Source of the DNA: Onchidella celtica
Lineage: Eukaryota; Mollusca; Gastropoda; Systellommatophora; Onchidiidae
Assembly: GCA_963931925.1 (NCBI GenBank)
Contig: OZ007571.1
Coordinates: 34,598,233-34,662,232, forward strand
Length of the DNA stretch: 64,000 nucleotides
Reading direction: 5' to 3'
This document shows, piece by piece, positions 40,501 to 50,429 of the stretch; position 1 is the stretch's first letter; each line of letters begins with the position of its first letter. The position numbers and the translations under genes are program-made. The notes beneath the pieces are model-generated. The model did not search any database and was not told the DNA's origin. It worked only from the letters and a program-made list of their open reading frames with translations.

Positions 40501-42716
40501 AACTTTCCTGTGCTCATTTGTGTATATCTCTAGGAAACTAAGTGTGGCAATAATGTTACTGCAATCTGATTTAAGCACCATGTTCAGCTTGTGTCAATTA
40601 CCTACATTGTCTCTGTCTCTGAGGTGGTTGATAGGGACAACCCAACATATCTCAGTACCTATACTATCGTAACAAATTGTTCTCACTGTTCACAGGGTGG
40701 AAAAAATTACCAGTGCAAACATTAAAAATAAACAACAACAAAAAACAAAAATGATGATAACTATCTACAAAAAGAAAATGTATGCTTCTGTCCTACATAT
40801 TAAATAATAAAAGGAAGCTAAATTAATACCTACAAAAAAAAAATTTGTTTTTTTTCCCCTTTGTAATTGGAATAAAAAAAAAAAAGCTTGTTCAACATTT
40901 CCATCCCACTTTTACGGTGTCAATAAAATTTTACAACTACTATGTAATTCATCTCATTCCCTATACTGGAATGCATGACATGGCATTGCAGGCATCTAGT
41001 ATAATATTTCTAGAATTTCCATGGTGATGGTGGTGGTGGTAGGTGTTACCAAGGATGTTACCTCATATAAAGCATTGTCCAAAACTGACAAATGCTATCT
41101 TGGTGAAGGAGATAAGAGGGGAAATTATTAGACAAAATTCTATGTTGACAAATTTACTGGACATATAGCACTTCCACACAAGGAACTTGAGATGCAAAGC
41201 TGCTGTATTGCATGGCAATGAAAACAAACAAGCAAAATGATACAAATTAGTGAAAAAGCAATCGGATTTTGGCTACCTCACAAGGTTTCATCCCGAATCA
41301 CTGTCTGTTAAATATCACTGAGACTAAATAAATCCATAGGCTCGGTCACCAACAAGTCGGTAAATTTACTATACAATAAACTAATATTAAAAAGCAGAAA
41401 TATTCAATGTTTCTTCCGCATAGAGGATACCCAGTACTGAATATATATCAACTGAAGCTGGAGGAAGCTGAGTTTTTCAAAGACTTTACATGTTATGTAG
41501 GAATGTGAGTGTTTAGGAATGTAGAGTTAGAATTTAGAAATGAGAGAATGTTGAAACGTTCACAATGCATTAAAATTTTGGAGGTGAATTTTTCAGAGTC
41601 CAAGAGAACCTTGAACACTTCATTTACTTCAAATTTCATTTTTTCTAATCTTAAGACAAGATGACAGAAAAATCCTTGCAGAAGGTGCACCACATAATGT
41701 AGTAAAATAATGAAAGACAAATCTACACGCAGTTCATCAGACTGATAACTCATACAAACTATGGTTTAGAGGTTTAAAAAAAAATTTTTAAATTCCACTG
41801 CATAGGATCACTCAGAGTAAGATACGGTGACAACACACTTTTATAGTTTATAGTTATAGTATTGGAAAACAGAGTGCAGATTACTCTTCAGCAGCCATTA
41901 AAAAAAAAAAGAGTGAAAGAGCGAGAGAAAGAAGAAGAAAATGATGGAATTGAAAAAAAAAAATACCGTGGCAAAAATAGAATGTAAGTGGCAAATGTGG
42001 TAAGGCTAATCAGTAATCACCCACTTACCCCATCTGAAGTAAGATCAAGCCCAAAAGCCTGTTAATATCAATAATGCTATTTGTAACATGGAAATTACAC
42101 ATCTTGAACTTTGAACAATTTAGATAGCTATCAAAAGAATGTTTGTTTCTTCTTTCCGGTCACACCTTTTTTTTTTTTTTCACTTCATGATTAGAAAATT
42201 GATGTCTCAAACAAACAAAAATTAAAAACATTTATAATTTATATGGTGCTAAGTTGCCATTAGAAAGGGGCACTGTGGAATATGCAAACTTTTCTTCCGT
42301 AACCATTATATGCTTTTACACTTGGAATGTTCTACTCAGGATTTCTGATGTGTTATTCTTAGTAGGTCGTTTCATATGGACTGGTCTGCTATTGAGCAAC
42401 ATAGGTAGATAAATCTAAATGACAAATGCACGAGTAAGATCTTCCTAAATGCAAACTGTGGGACTGATATAGAGGGGGGCTGGGGGGTAGTAACAATCCA
42501 TGAGCATCAGATGTAATCATGTAGATCATTTTAAATTTGAACAATTCCCAGTAAAAAATTCAGATAATCATCACATGGCACAATCTGCTAGTGCTAGGAA
42601 AAAGTGACCAATTATGTAATAATTAGATATATATATAGGATTATATTGCAGAAGTTTACCTGTACAGCAGCTGGGTTCATGACTTGTAAATCAGTCACAT
42701 AAGTTTGTGTCGCCAT
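19055..42716 (-). CDS. RFX3: RFX1/2/3-type winged-helix transcription factor
   Basis: Nuclear factor that binds X-box DNA as a dimer and controls ciliary and other genes. Fifteen exons join without a phase conflict: 42660-42716, 40231-40351, 39441-39597, 36351-36432, 35698-35853, 30737-30918, 30343-30459, 28765-29002, 27037-27125, 26440-26603, 22819-22916, 21550-21699, 20971-21179, 20059-20221, 19055-19573; 2502 nt, 833 aa. The N-terminus is Q/T-rich with a conserved QYVEGSD block. The RFX DNA-binding domain is at about 192-266 ([52 protein letters not shown]). The extended B/C and dimerisation regions follow (about 355-660; [40 protein letters not shown]). The last exon is Ala/Thr/Val-rich, divergent, ending KRIKSE. 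It is equally close to RFX1, 2 and 3, so the symbol stands for a single pro-orthologue. Confidence 0.93.
20059..20221 (-). CDS. RFX3: RFX coding exon 14
   Basis: Residues 607-661: [44 protein letters not shown]. Donor CCAG/GTGAGA. Confidence 0.95.
20971..21179 (-). CDS. RFX3: RFX coding exon 13
   Basis: Residues 538-607: [47 protein letters not shown]. Acceptor CAATAG, donor TATAG/GTGAGC. Confidence 0.95.
21550..21699 (-). CDS. RFX3: RFX coding exon 12
   Basis: Residues 488-537: [20 protein letters not shown] and [14 protein letters not shown], the most conserved part of the dimerisation domain. Phase 0 on both sides. Confidence 0.95.
22051..22192. repeat. two tandem copies of a 72-bp unit
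   Basis: Two diverged copies with a 72-bp period; both contain GATA(T/C)TGATAT, AGCTGAGCCCAG and ACGCC/ACACCTGAAATA. They lie in the RFX intron between exons 11 and 12. Confidence 0.75.
22819..22916 (-). CDS. RFX3: RFX coding exon 11
   Basis: Residues 455-487: [20 protein letters not shown], conserved C region. Acceptor TTCACAG, donor CTAAG/GTGAAT. Confidence 0.93.
23116..26326 (+). mobile_element. full-length RTE-like non-LTR retrotransposon
   Basis: A single-ORF LINE in the RFX intron between exons 10 and 11, antisense to the gene. It is flanked by an exact 12-bp duplication AAAGATGGGAGA (23104-23115 and 26327-26338), so both ends are defined. The 5' leader has the CTGCGTGTCGTAAGAGGCGA block seen in RTE-type elements. 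The 3' UTR is extremely short (about 17 nt) and ends in GATGATG, as is usual in the RTE group. The intact frame and perfect duplication point to a recent insertion. Confidence 0.88.
23328..26309 (+). CDS. RTE-like endonuclease-reverse transcriptase polyprotein
   Basis: Copies the element's RNA at a nicked genomic target. From the first ATG the frame is 993 aa without interruption. N-terminal apurinic-type endonuclease: SWNVRSM, SETRW, YAPTNEA, GDANAK, IDHF and SDHHML carry the expected catalytic residues. Reverse transcriptase: [34 protein letters not shown] and the FADD catalytic box. The C-terminal part ([37 protein letters not shown]) is the tail domain typical of such invertebrate elements. 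The frame is open 12 codons further upstream but without an ATG. All key motifs are present, so it may be active. Confidence 0.9.
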   Translation: MKDNGQSRKDSTGLTAPSSNKSLRIASWNVRSMYEAGKSAQVTMEMRRYRLHILGVSETRWIQSGLKQLNSGEKILYSGREDKKHTEGVAIILSKHAQRSLRGWEPYGRRIILASFTTKNKNINMNIVQIYAPTNEATDEDKDDFYNQLQEIVDTLPRKDVNIIMGDANAKIGQDNTGYEDIMGCNGLGQMNENGERFASFCAFNSYVIGGSVFPHKRIHKATWISPDGVTENQIDHFCITRRFRRSLEDVIVQRGADVGSDHHMLLARLKLRLKKQGTRAGTKRRKFQVSLLDGDKKEEFQLTLRNRFKPLVDLEETVDLETHWAKVKGVLTSTCQDVLGEKKVEHKEWISQKSLDLIRIRRDLKEQVNASRTRSSRVGNQEEYRASAKEVKKSIKKDKEEFIGMLAEKAEKAATGGHMRILYQTTKTLAGKYGKPEVPVKDYNRKAIFGKEAQAKRWIEHFNSLLNRPPPSNPPDILPARNDLPISCDPPTKAEINDAIKQLNRGKAAGPDQIPPEALKADAAGAAEGLHSLFSRIWIGGKFPKDWKEGHLVKLPKKGDLSNCSNYRGITLLSIPGKVFNRIILKRIQNATDPKLREEQAGFRSNRSTTDQIATLRIIVEQSLEWNSQLIVNFLDYEKAFDSIDRETLWRILRHYGIPEKMVNLIKSMYEGTSCRVVHDGELTDSFDIKTGVRQGCLLSPFLFVLVIDWLMKETTSGGRNGIQWTPWTQLDDLDFADDLALLSHTHDQMQAKTTALNKISESIGLRIHPAKSKVLKIVAPPSAQVRVGDQPLEDVESFCYLGSIIDNKGGTEAEVKARIGKAQAAFTSLSKIWRTKDISLNTKLRIFNSNVKSVLLYGCETWNASQACIKRIQVFINRCLRKLLKIRWTDKVSNEIVWKRTRQSPVREEIGRRRWRWIGHTLRRPGNSITKKVLDWNPQGKRSRGRPRGTWRRARENDVQRSGKTWNNVKRLAHDREGWKVFVGGLYPDPG
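26440..26603 (-). CDS. RFX3: RFX coding exon 10
   Basis: Residues 400-455 with the invariant [17 protein letters not shown]. Donor CCAA/GTAAGT. The downstream intron holds the RTE element. Confidence 0.93.
27037..27125 (-). CDS. RFX3: RFX coding exon 9
   Basis: Residues 371-400: [20 protein letters not shown], the conserved B region. Acceptor CTACAG, donor CTCC/GTGAGT. Confidence 0.92.
27352..28584. mobile_element. DNA transposon remnant with CAGGGATGGAACCA ends
   Basis: Inverted termini CAGGGATGGAACCA at both ends, followed by similar T/A tracts and CCGTCA sequence, enclose 1.23 kb in the RFX intron between exons 8 and 9. CAAATA directly borders each end, suggesting a 6-bp target duplication, or part of an 8-bp one. 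CAGGG ends recall hAT elements. No transposase frame is present. Seven AGATCT hexamers lie inside. Confidence 0.7.
28765..29002 (-). CDS. RFX3: RFX coding exon 8
   Basis: Residues 291-370. A Gly/Gln/Thr-rich linker, then [14 protein letters not shown] and IYREHAE, the start of the extended dimerisation part. Donor TGAG/GTATGT. Confidence 0.9.
30343..30459 (-). CDS. RFX3: RFX coding exon 7 (end of DNA-binding domain)
   Basis: Residues 252-291: [13 protein letters not shown] closes the winged helix, followed by the MALRQQPMY linker known from RFX1-3. Donor AGAA/GTGAGT. Confidence 0.93.
30737..30918 (-). CDS. RFX3: RFX coding exon 6 (DNA-binding domain)
   Basis: Residues 192-252: the core of the RFX winged-helix domain, nearly identical to vertebrate RFX1-3 ([42 protein letters not shown]). 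Donor ACAAG/GTGAAT. Confidence 0.95.
34393..34437 (-). other. candidate 45-nt RFX cassette exon
   Basis: Within intron 5 a pyrimidine-rich tract ending TTTTTAAAG precedes 45 open bases (15 codons, [15 protein letters not shown]) that end at a strong GAG/GTAAGG donor. The flanking exons are both phase 0, so inclusion would keep frame. Vertebrate RFX2/RFX3 have an optional segment at this same place before the DNA-binding domain, but the residues do not match it. Inference only. Confidence 0.3.
35698..35853 (-). CDS. RFX3: RFX coding exon 5
   Basis: Residues 140-191, ending [10 protein letters not shown] just before the DNA-binding domain. Acceptor CTATAG, donor ACA/GTGAGT, phase 0 at both sides. 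Confidence 0.87.
36351..36432 (-). CDS. RFX3: RFX coding exon 4
   Basis: Residues 112-139, Tyr/Gln-rich ([20 protein letters not shown]), comparable to the NTGGNYFDTQG region of vertebrate RFX3. Acceptor ATCTACAG, donor CTCAG/GTACAG; phases fit both neighbours. Confidence 0.8.
39441..39597 (-). CDS. RFX3: RFX coding exon 3
   Basis: Residues 60-112. Contains the QYVEGSD block conserved in RFX1-3. Acceptor TTGCACAG, donor CACA/GTAGGA. An in-frame stop follows directly after the donor, which marks the exon end. Confidence 0.85.
40231..40351 (-). CDS. RFX3: RFX coding exon 2
   Basis: Residues 20-60; Gln/Thr-rich activation region ([15 protein letters not shown]). Acceptor TTTCCAG, donor CCA/GTGAGT, leaves phase 1. 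Confidence 0.85.
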
Positions 42717-42747
42717 CTTCCTTCACATTTGATGATGAATACTGTGT
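42660..42747 (-). CDS. RFX3: RFX exon with start codon (coding 42660-42716)
   Basis: Acceptor TTCTTCAG lies at 42748-42750 and beyond; 31 nt of 5' UTR precede an ATG in the context GAAGATGGCG. Nineteen codons end at CAG/GTAAAC, phase 0. Confidence 0.8.
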
Positions 42748-45700
42748 CTGAAGAAAAGACAGCAAAATTTATAACATACAGTTTATTTGAATGATTTACT
42801 GTCATAAACTGATTACTTTCATTAGCTCATGTTCTCACATACAATAATTCCCTTGTCAAAAATTGGCAAAAAGAAAAAGTTGTATAATTCCCTTGGAATT
42901 TTGTTTGCTCTCTGAATATCACCTTGAGCACAGCCTTTCCTATGATGGAACCCAGATCATTTACGATACTTTTGCAGTATGTTGGTAAAAATGAGTGATT
43001 CCAATGCAAGATGTAATATGTGCTCATTCCCTTATAGCCAGCTATAAAACAACACATATATTGAGAGTGCTTCAAATGTTAGTGTTCTAATTTATTATGC
43101 TGTGTGAGTTAAAAGTCAGGTCTTTCAGACACCACAACATGCGTCTCCAAAACTGACAAATCGCTGTACGGTACATATTCTTTTAATCTAACTTTTTAAA
43201 GTGTCAGCTATTGTGTAAGTTGTACATAAATGATTTCAAATAAAAGTTTATGGCCTTGGCAGATTAACAGAATTTTAATTCCTCTTTCTAAGCCACAGAA
43301 AAAGATACAGTACTTAAAAGTAAAGTGGGACAGAAGCTCCATTCCTGCATTGTCAGACAGAGACACACGTGGAAGTACAGGGAGGTGATCATTCAATTAA
43401 TTCTTTGTAATGGCTGACTGGAAATGACATATATATTTTAAAGTACTGACAAAAATTTACATGCCAGGTTTTGCAGCATTATATTCTGCCCACTGTCAAA
43501 AGATGTAATGTTGATTACAATCTGCAATCTACACTCTATGTTTCAATGCAATTTGCAACAATGTGTAAATATTCAGCCAACTGGTTTTAAAAAACCCAAG
43601 ATGCTTTTATATTATTCTTGTATTTAAATTTCACAAGCTTGCCTCATGTAGGGGAAAGAAAATGAAAGAAAGTTATTTCATTTCAAAATGACATTTAATC
43701 ATAACGATATGACAATAGGTCCAAGAATCAATATTAGCTTGTCCAAAGACACCATAATGATGTGTCTGTATTGAATTTCGATATTATTATACTTGATGCA
43801 TGAAGAGATCTTAATACTGTTTTGCATTAGCATAAAACTGGCTACCAATTCAAAAATTCCACACTGGATGTGTAATCAAAAAAATTCAAAAACAACTTTA
43901 ACGTTTGATTTCAAAATCAGAAAAAGGTTTCCTCAGCAATGGACTTTCTCAGCAAGGAGCATCAGATGTCAGTATTATATATATTTGATGTCACTAATCA
44001 CTATAGTACATTAAAAAAATCTAACTTCATTTTGCTAATGCTGATCAATCTTCAGGATAAGTCATTAAAAAACAATATAAAATTAATTTTTATTTTGAAG
44101 CGACAGAAATTTGAGGCATAAATGCTGACATCTGACAGCCATGTGACTTAACTGCACAACCAGTGTACAGATCTTGCTTTCAAAGACTTTCAAATTCTAC
44201 TCAATCATATGAAAATTTTTACATTTGGATGTGAGAGAATTTAAAAATCCTTCACCCCCCTGTCCATTTTTGAGTCCCCACCTTTTGACACATATCCATG
44301 TGTTTGTCAAGACTCAATGCAAGTGAAATCAGCTGTGCAATTATTATTGGAAATCTGTCTGAGTCAGAAGGTGTCATAAGGAGATCCTCCTACAACATAA
44401 ATAAAATATGGATTGCTGATGGGCACTAAGGATTATAACCTCATTATCTTATCGCAGTTGTGAGGCTTCTGGTCAGGGCCAGAGAAATTTCCATTCATCT
44501 GGTCATTTCACTGTCACTGCAACTTTAATAAAATTGTTCTTGGTAACCTTACTTAAAATCTGGAGCTGTATAGTTAACTACCTTTAGACCATTATAAAAT
44601 GAGGTCTCAATCAATTTAAAATATATATTATCAATGCCACATTTCCTTATGACGATGGAATACATTTATGAGATATGTCGGCTACATTTTGTTGTGGTGA
44701 TTATTCAACAAATGAGCTGTTATATAGGCATAATCAGAGACAACGGGTCTCAGGTTCTTTCTTGTGAAATGAAGATGACAAAAAGGTAGACTTTCACATT
44801 ATATTATGTACTAGGCCATCTCAGAATTTGGGTAGACATTTGCAATTTTTCCATGTGTAACCTCTGTATTTTCCATTCATTTGTTGTTGCTCTTTTTGTT
44901 GTTTTTTTCACTCAAACTCAAACCAGATGCTGCTTATTTTGCACAGCATTTAATAGTAAAATATATTATAAGGCATCCACCTAACCTGCCTTTAAACATA
45001 TCTGCCACTTATTCATGCACTACTGCGAAAAATTAAAAATCTCTAGAAAGACACTGAAAGTTGCTGTGGATCGCATTGGTGTTAGTTTAAGTATTTGTAG
45101 GATGAACTTAAGATATACCATTAAGTCATTCTCCGCAAAAGTATGCTAGATTTAGTGTGGGGTAGGCCTACTTGAAAAACTGGTTCAGGGACAGAAAATC
45201 CTGTAAGTTAACAGGTGATATATAACAACACAGACAATCATATTCATAGGGCCTAGATCTATGTACAGTTATTGAATAGGTCTCAGGACATCTGCCTGGG
45301 CTCTAAGGAAATGCAACCTGGGGAAAATCACTGATTTTAACATGTGAACAGGAAGGAGGAGGAAATTACTGAAATATGCTACACAGGAACGCTGAACTCA
45401 AAGTAAAAAATCATTATTTTGACAGTCCCACAGCCTGCTGAAAACAGATCCTAATGACCCATATTCAGTCACGAGAAAGGTGTCACGATGCACTGAGAGA
45501 GGAGATGGCTGCACTTCAGATTTCGTGCACAATAAACCCGTTTTATCTCATAAAATTCAATACTGCAAAAACTGGCAGTTTGAATTTCCAAATGAACATG
45601 ACGCTCGACGTAAACAGCGAATCAGCAACGAAGCTGAACCACGAGGTATGATAACGTGCAAAATGTCGCTTGACAGCAATACACGCTACCATCGGCCATT

Positions 45701-45849
45701 TTCAAACCGACCTTTCGACATTCCTATCAACCTGACAACAACAGACAGACATTGTTCAACATTATAAGAGATTAGCAGAGACAAGAAAATGACAGACAAA
45801 CATTTCATCTCTAGCACTCAACTAACATACTATGAACGTTAAATTCACC

Positions 45850-46000
45850 TTAGAGTTGTTGATGGGAAACAGTCGTCACAGATACGGTGTCTATGGCGTT
45901 TATTCCTACGGCAACAGTTGCCAGACTCTTCGCGTCAGCATAAGCAATATTCCTACGCGAACATCCGGGATCTCCTTTAAAACAACATAAAAACTAACAC
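45850..46000 (-). other. RFX3: non-coding first exon of RFX (5' UTR)
   Basis: Read on the minus strand it ends at a good donor, CTAAG/GTGAAT at 45849/45848, and is followed by a 3.1-kb intron before the exon with the ATG. It contains only a short upstream frame of 11 codons (ATGCTGACGCG onward). The upstream limit is unknown; transcription may begin near 46200. The end coordinate given is approximate. Confidence 0.5.
45910..45922. promoter_or_regulatory. palindromic pair of RFX half-sites
   Basis: GGCAAC-A-GTTGCC is a perfect palindrome of two RFX half-sites, in everted order compared with a standard X-box, inside the predicted 5' UTR exon of the RFX gene. Binding is inferred. Confidence 0.4.
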
Positions 46001-46190
46001 AATTACAGCAAATATAAGAAGTGTTTTTCACTATAAAAAAATATACTCAAATTATAATTTATAAAATTGTGTTGAGGTGAAATATTTCGGCATCTACAAT
46101 ATTTTACACAAAATCATTTTTCTTGTGCGGAGTGCGCGTTGACATGTAACGACGAATCGCTGTTTAGGGCATGCTGGGGCAAGTTGCTAT

Positions 46191-46202
46191 CAAGATGGCG
46201 GT
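46191..46202. promoter_or_regulatory. YY1-like motif near the RFX transcription start
   Basis: CAAGATGGCGGT, or ACCGCCATCTTG on the gene strand, is a near-consensus YY1 site. Such sites often lie at or just past transcription starts of housekeeping promoters. It lies about 340 nt upstream of the 5' UTR donor. Confidence 0.4.
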
Positions 46203-46432
46203 GATTTTTCGAGACGCTAGCGTGCTTGACAACTGAAACACGTAGAATAATGCGCTTTTGCTTTCGTAATTAAACGTATTTTGGGCGATGATACTGGTCT
46301 GAGTCTTTTAATGTACAGACAACTCACCAAATTCTGAATCTTGACAAGACACTATTTTAGCATTTTTCCACAAACCAAACACGACCGCAAAGAATACGTA
46401 ATCAAGAGTTTAAGTGGCGACCACGAAATGCG

Positions 46433-46445
46433 GTCACCGGGCAAC
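46433..46445. promoter_or_regulatory. consensus X-box upstream of RFX
   Basis: GTCACC-G-GGCAAC fits the full X-box rule GTNRCC(N0-3)RGYAAC with a 1-nt spacer. A further GTTGCC half-site follows at 46453-46458. It lies about 0.6 kb upstream of the non-coding exon donor of an RFX gene, so the factor could bind its own promoter. Vertebrate RFX1 is known to regulate itself; here it is inference. Confidence 0.6.
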
Positions 46446-47610
46446 GACTGCGGTTGCCACTGATATGCAGAATTAGGTTCATGGGTGAAGGCCAGTAGTT
46501 GTACAAAGGAAGGTCAATAGGCTGCATGCCAAATTCCTGTTCGTATTCATCTGCTTCCACTCATCACACTCATTATCATACCTCCATTCATTTTCGAGCT
46601 TCGTATTCTCAATCTATTTTATTACTCTCCTGACTAAAGAAAGTATCGCAAAGTATTCACTGGCGCTGGCTCATGAGAGAAAATGTTAAAAAGACAGCAC
46701 TTGTTTACTTTTACGGATTTATATCAAACGCCTGTCATTTTTTTGCCATTATCAGCGAGATGCCAGGTTCACGGTTCAGATTTTACAAGAATGCATGGAA
46801 AAACGTACAGCCTGTACAAACGAGCAACATTTGCGAATTGCAGCCTCAAGGTTGCTCATGCAACTGACTGCTTTTTTTTTTCCCCCACGCTAACGGCTAT
46901 AAAAGTACCTGGCTATTTGTTTGTTTCTTTATTTATTAACTAACCAATCAACCACCAATTAGACGAACAATGAACCACTTCAGCCACCAATCAGTCAAAC
47001 AACACACGCAGTCAGCACCAACCCAGCTGAAAACACAGCCAAATAAACCAGCATGTAGCCCATTGACCAGCTCTATGGCTACATTCAACTCATCCTAAAC
47101 CCGCCCATATCGTACTACAGTCACTCCAAATCGTCCGCCGCTCCATTCAGTGGACCACTCGGATCCATATCCATCCATATTCAAGTCGGCCTCAGTCCGA
47201 CCACCATTCTCCTACCAAATCCAACCAAACATTGTAAGAAATACGCTACCGTTAAAAAAAAACAAACAGGAAAAACATACAGTGTATATACAATGTATTT
47301 ATCATTTTGTACATGATACAAAACTGCAACAGTATGAATGTCATAGAAGTTGACTGCAAAACAGTGGACAAAAAAGCCGCTTATGTGCAGCTTCGATAGT
47401 ATCGAACTTTACTTTTGCCAGTGGTACAGGCACCTTAGAATCAACTACTAACGGCTTTTGAAACATGTCCCGCGATTTACATGTAACCTATCTCTCCGCA
47501 AGCAAGTCACCAACATGTTTCAGCTGGTGGAAAAATTTGTGGACTGTAGTCTCTCTTTAACTTCTAGACTGTCGTCGAGCCTTTGCGCAGCAGATCAGGA
47601 GTGAATGTGG

Positions 47611-47705
47611 TATAAATAATAATAATACAATGATGATGATAATGATAATAATAACAATAATAACAATAATAATAACAAATAAGGATAACAATAATAATAA
47701 TACAT
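47611..47705. repeat. AAT/AAC-rich trinucleotide microsatellite
   Basis: Irregular AAT, GAT and AAC triplets over about 95 bp. Confidence 0.9.
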
Positions 47706-48429
47706 TATGATGGTCGGGTTTCATTGTTATCTAAATGAAACAAAGCTCTAGCTGGAACAATGTTTGCCTCTGTGCTTCATCCCAGCCTTGTTCGGCTTCC
47801 ATATTTCTTAAACTTTCTGACACTCTGGCTACACCACCTCCGCCAACTCCAACCGTAAACATTGGTGTGACCATCCATCTCAAAGAATACTGAAGTCCCA
47901 GTGTCTGGGAGAAAACAAAAATCCTGTGTTCACGAGGCGTCGGTGCAGTGAACTCATTTCGCAGTACTAGAGCGTCGAGTATTAAAAAAGATGAAACCAT
48001 ATGCTCCATTACTTTATGTCACTAAATTTTGCTGACCGGTACTGAGTTTCAAATAAGTAGGCAAAAAAATCTGCTTAGATGAAGAAACGAAGTAAAATTA
48101 ATTTCAAAAGAAAAAAAAAATCATGGAGCAAATTGGGGCACACGGGTGGAGGGGGGAAGTTAATGGACACTCCTACCGCCGCTTAGACGTTTTGTTCTAT
48201 CGACTAATGGCTATACAGGCAAGTTCAGTGGGGTAGTGTGATAATTCCTGAAATCAAACCAAAAAAAAAAAAATTACTATTATCGTTGGATATAATAATT
48301 ATGTTCCGTTGGCCTTAATTTGATGGAGGTTATTATGTAATAATTTGTATAAGCCATTCATTATTGCACAGGTCAAAACAACAACGGCGACAACTAACGT
48401 TTACTCTTCCATTTGATGTCATGTCAATA

Positions 48430-48604
48430 GGGGCCGTCCATAAAGTGCGTAATCTGGATTTTGGAGAATCCCCCCCCCCCTCCCATTTAAAGTTCAAAAT
48501 AGCAAGGCTTTGTCGTGGACATTCAAAATTTTAATGGTGGGCCGTACGCTCGTACAAAAATAAAGTATACCAAAAGGGAGGGTTTGTACTTTATGAATGG
48601 TCCC
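48430..48604. mobile_element. 175-bp MITE with GGGGCCGTCCATAAAGT ends
   Basis: The left end GGGGCCGTCCATAAAGT and the inverted right end GGGACCATTCATAAAGT are flanked by TA on both sides. A short palindromic element of this kind is widespread in animal genomes. The centre holds a C homopolymer. No coding capacity. Confidence 0.7.
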
Positions 48605-50104
48605 TATGCATGGGGTGTGGTGTCGCGAGACAAACCTAGACAGTATGACTGTAGTAAAGGTGGGATACTAATGGTAACACACAATATCTCTAATGACCAT
48701 GTGGAATTTTGATTTATCACGCTGGCACTATTTTAATATTTGATTGAATATTTAAACATATAACTTACAATAGTTTCTTTGCTTTCAAACATGTTTATAC
48801 CACTGTAACGAAGCTGATGTTTGATCTCCACTGTTTAGTAGTGAATGTCTGTGGCCTCCACGTACCAATCCCGCGCTAGCCGTATCGGGTTCGATCGGTG
48901 CTTTCGGATATTCAAGGGATGTAATCCAAATAGCAAGAAACTAGTAATTTTTTTTTTAGCGTTATTCGTCTTTTTCATCTCAGGGGACCGAAATACGGGC
49001 GGTCTTTCATAAGTAGGCCTACATGTAGGCTGCTAGTATAATTTTATCAATAATTCGATATCACCTTTAAATAGCAGTCTTCTGCGTAAATAAACTAATA
49101 ATTATAGCAAATCAGAAGTTTTGTGTTCTAAAGCATTGCGCCTTTAGGACGATTCCACTGGTATCTTTTGCCTGCGGGTATAATTCAATCTGTTAAAGAA
49201 AAGAATTTCAATTTCAACATCTAGAAGATGAAGCACACAAATACCTTGCGGCATCGGCCAAAACGACAGAAATCTGCTTTATATTTTAAAATTACCAGCT
49301 TTATTATCTATTAATCTAAAGTAACCAACACCCCCAGAGGTATCTTGTAAGCTTCAGATATCTCTGACCACATCGCTATTCTTCATGCTAGACCAGTAGC
49401 ACACTAACTGAAGGGCTTACTTTAATAATGTGCCTCAGTCACAGAAAGCTAAATTTCAGATGTTGCACAAAAACGCCTTTTTTGTGTATTATGTAACTCT
49501 GAAAACTTCAGTTCTTTCAAGGTGTCTCACTCTAATAAAAATAATCCTGGGATCAATGTGCTTTGCACAGGAGGCAGCATACTCGCTGACCTATGCACGA
49601 CTATTGAGTTTGTTTTGGAGTTCTCGCGGACTTAGGCATGGTATGGAACTGGCACCTTTACAACCATGGTTATTTTTCGTTGGCAAAGTGTGTTGAAAAC
49701 CTGAGTGGACTCCAAATTATTAGCAACTCGGTTTAAAAAGACAAAATAACCTGCATGCTTTGAAGTCGTGAATAAAAGTTCAGGATTCACGAAATGTCAG
49801 TTCAATAAATGACAGGTCATGCCAACTCTCGACCTCGCCTTAACTACTCACCCTTTACTCCCATGAAAAAGCAGCATTTTCTGCTGAAATATATACCCGT
49901 CTATCTATGTCCCTGACCTCATAGCCTCGTATAAATAGAGTAAACTCCCCGTGCAATGAAATTTCAAGTTTTTTCAACTCGGAAAACTTAACAACTGCTG
50001 ACCTGATCAATCTTCATTTTGCCGCAAGAAATATCTCGGTGGGCTGGCAATTAGCAGGTGTCGTTAACAAAACCGTTCTCAACTGAGTCCAATGAGGTAC
50101 ATTT

Positions 50105-50200
50105 GTCTGCCTGCCTGCCTGCCTGCCTGTCTGTCTGTCTGTCGGTCGGTCGGTCGGACTTCCGTCTGTCTGTCTTGTCTGCCAGTCTGCCTGCCTGCTT
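50105..50200. repeat. CTGC/CTGT/CGGT tetranucleotide repeat
   Basis: Successive blocks of CTGC, CTGT and CGGT units, then a second CTGT/CTGC block, show stepwise point change of a tetranucleotide array. Open frames read across it are artefacts. Confidence 0.9.
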
Positions 50201-50429
50201 ACCTGTCAGTTTGACTATACGTAGCATAGCATTTCTCCATAAAACAAGAGTCACACGTAAAAAATAGACCAGGCTAAAAAAAAAAGCAACTTTAAAATAA
50301 ATACGGCTAACCCTTTTATGTTAAGAAAGCATCTGTGAGGTCTCTAATCTTAGGTTAGCATTCAAATTCGAGTTCCGTACGTTCCGACCACTTTGTTACA
50401 GGTTTTCTGTTTGTAAATTGGTTGAAAGG

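Noticed and set aside
45454..45767. Overlapping plus-strand frames upstream of the RFX coding region
   Set aside because: No homology or splice context; within the first RFX intron.
48850..48905. GGGTTCGATCGG resembling a tRNA B box
   Set aside because: No matching A box or cloverleaf could be folded around it; not called as a tRNA or SINE.
50051..50267. Open frames across the CTGC/CTGT tract on both strands
   Set aside because: Low-complexity translations of a tetranucleotide repeat.
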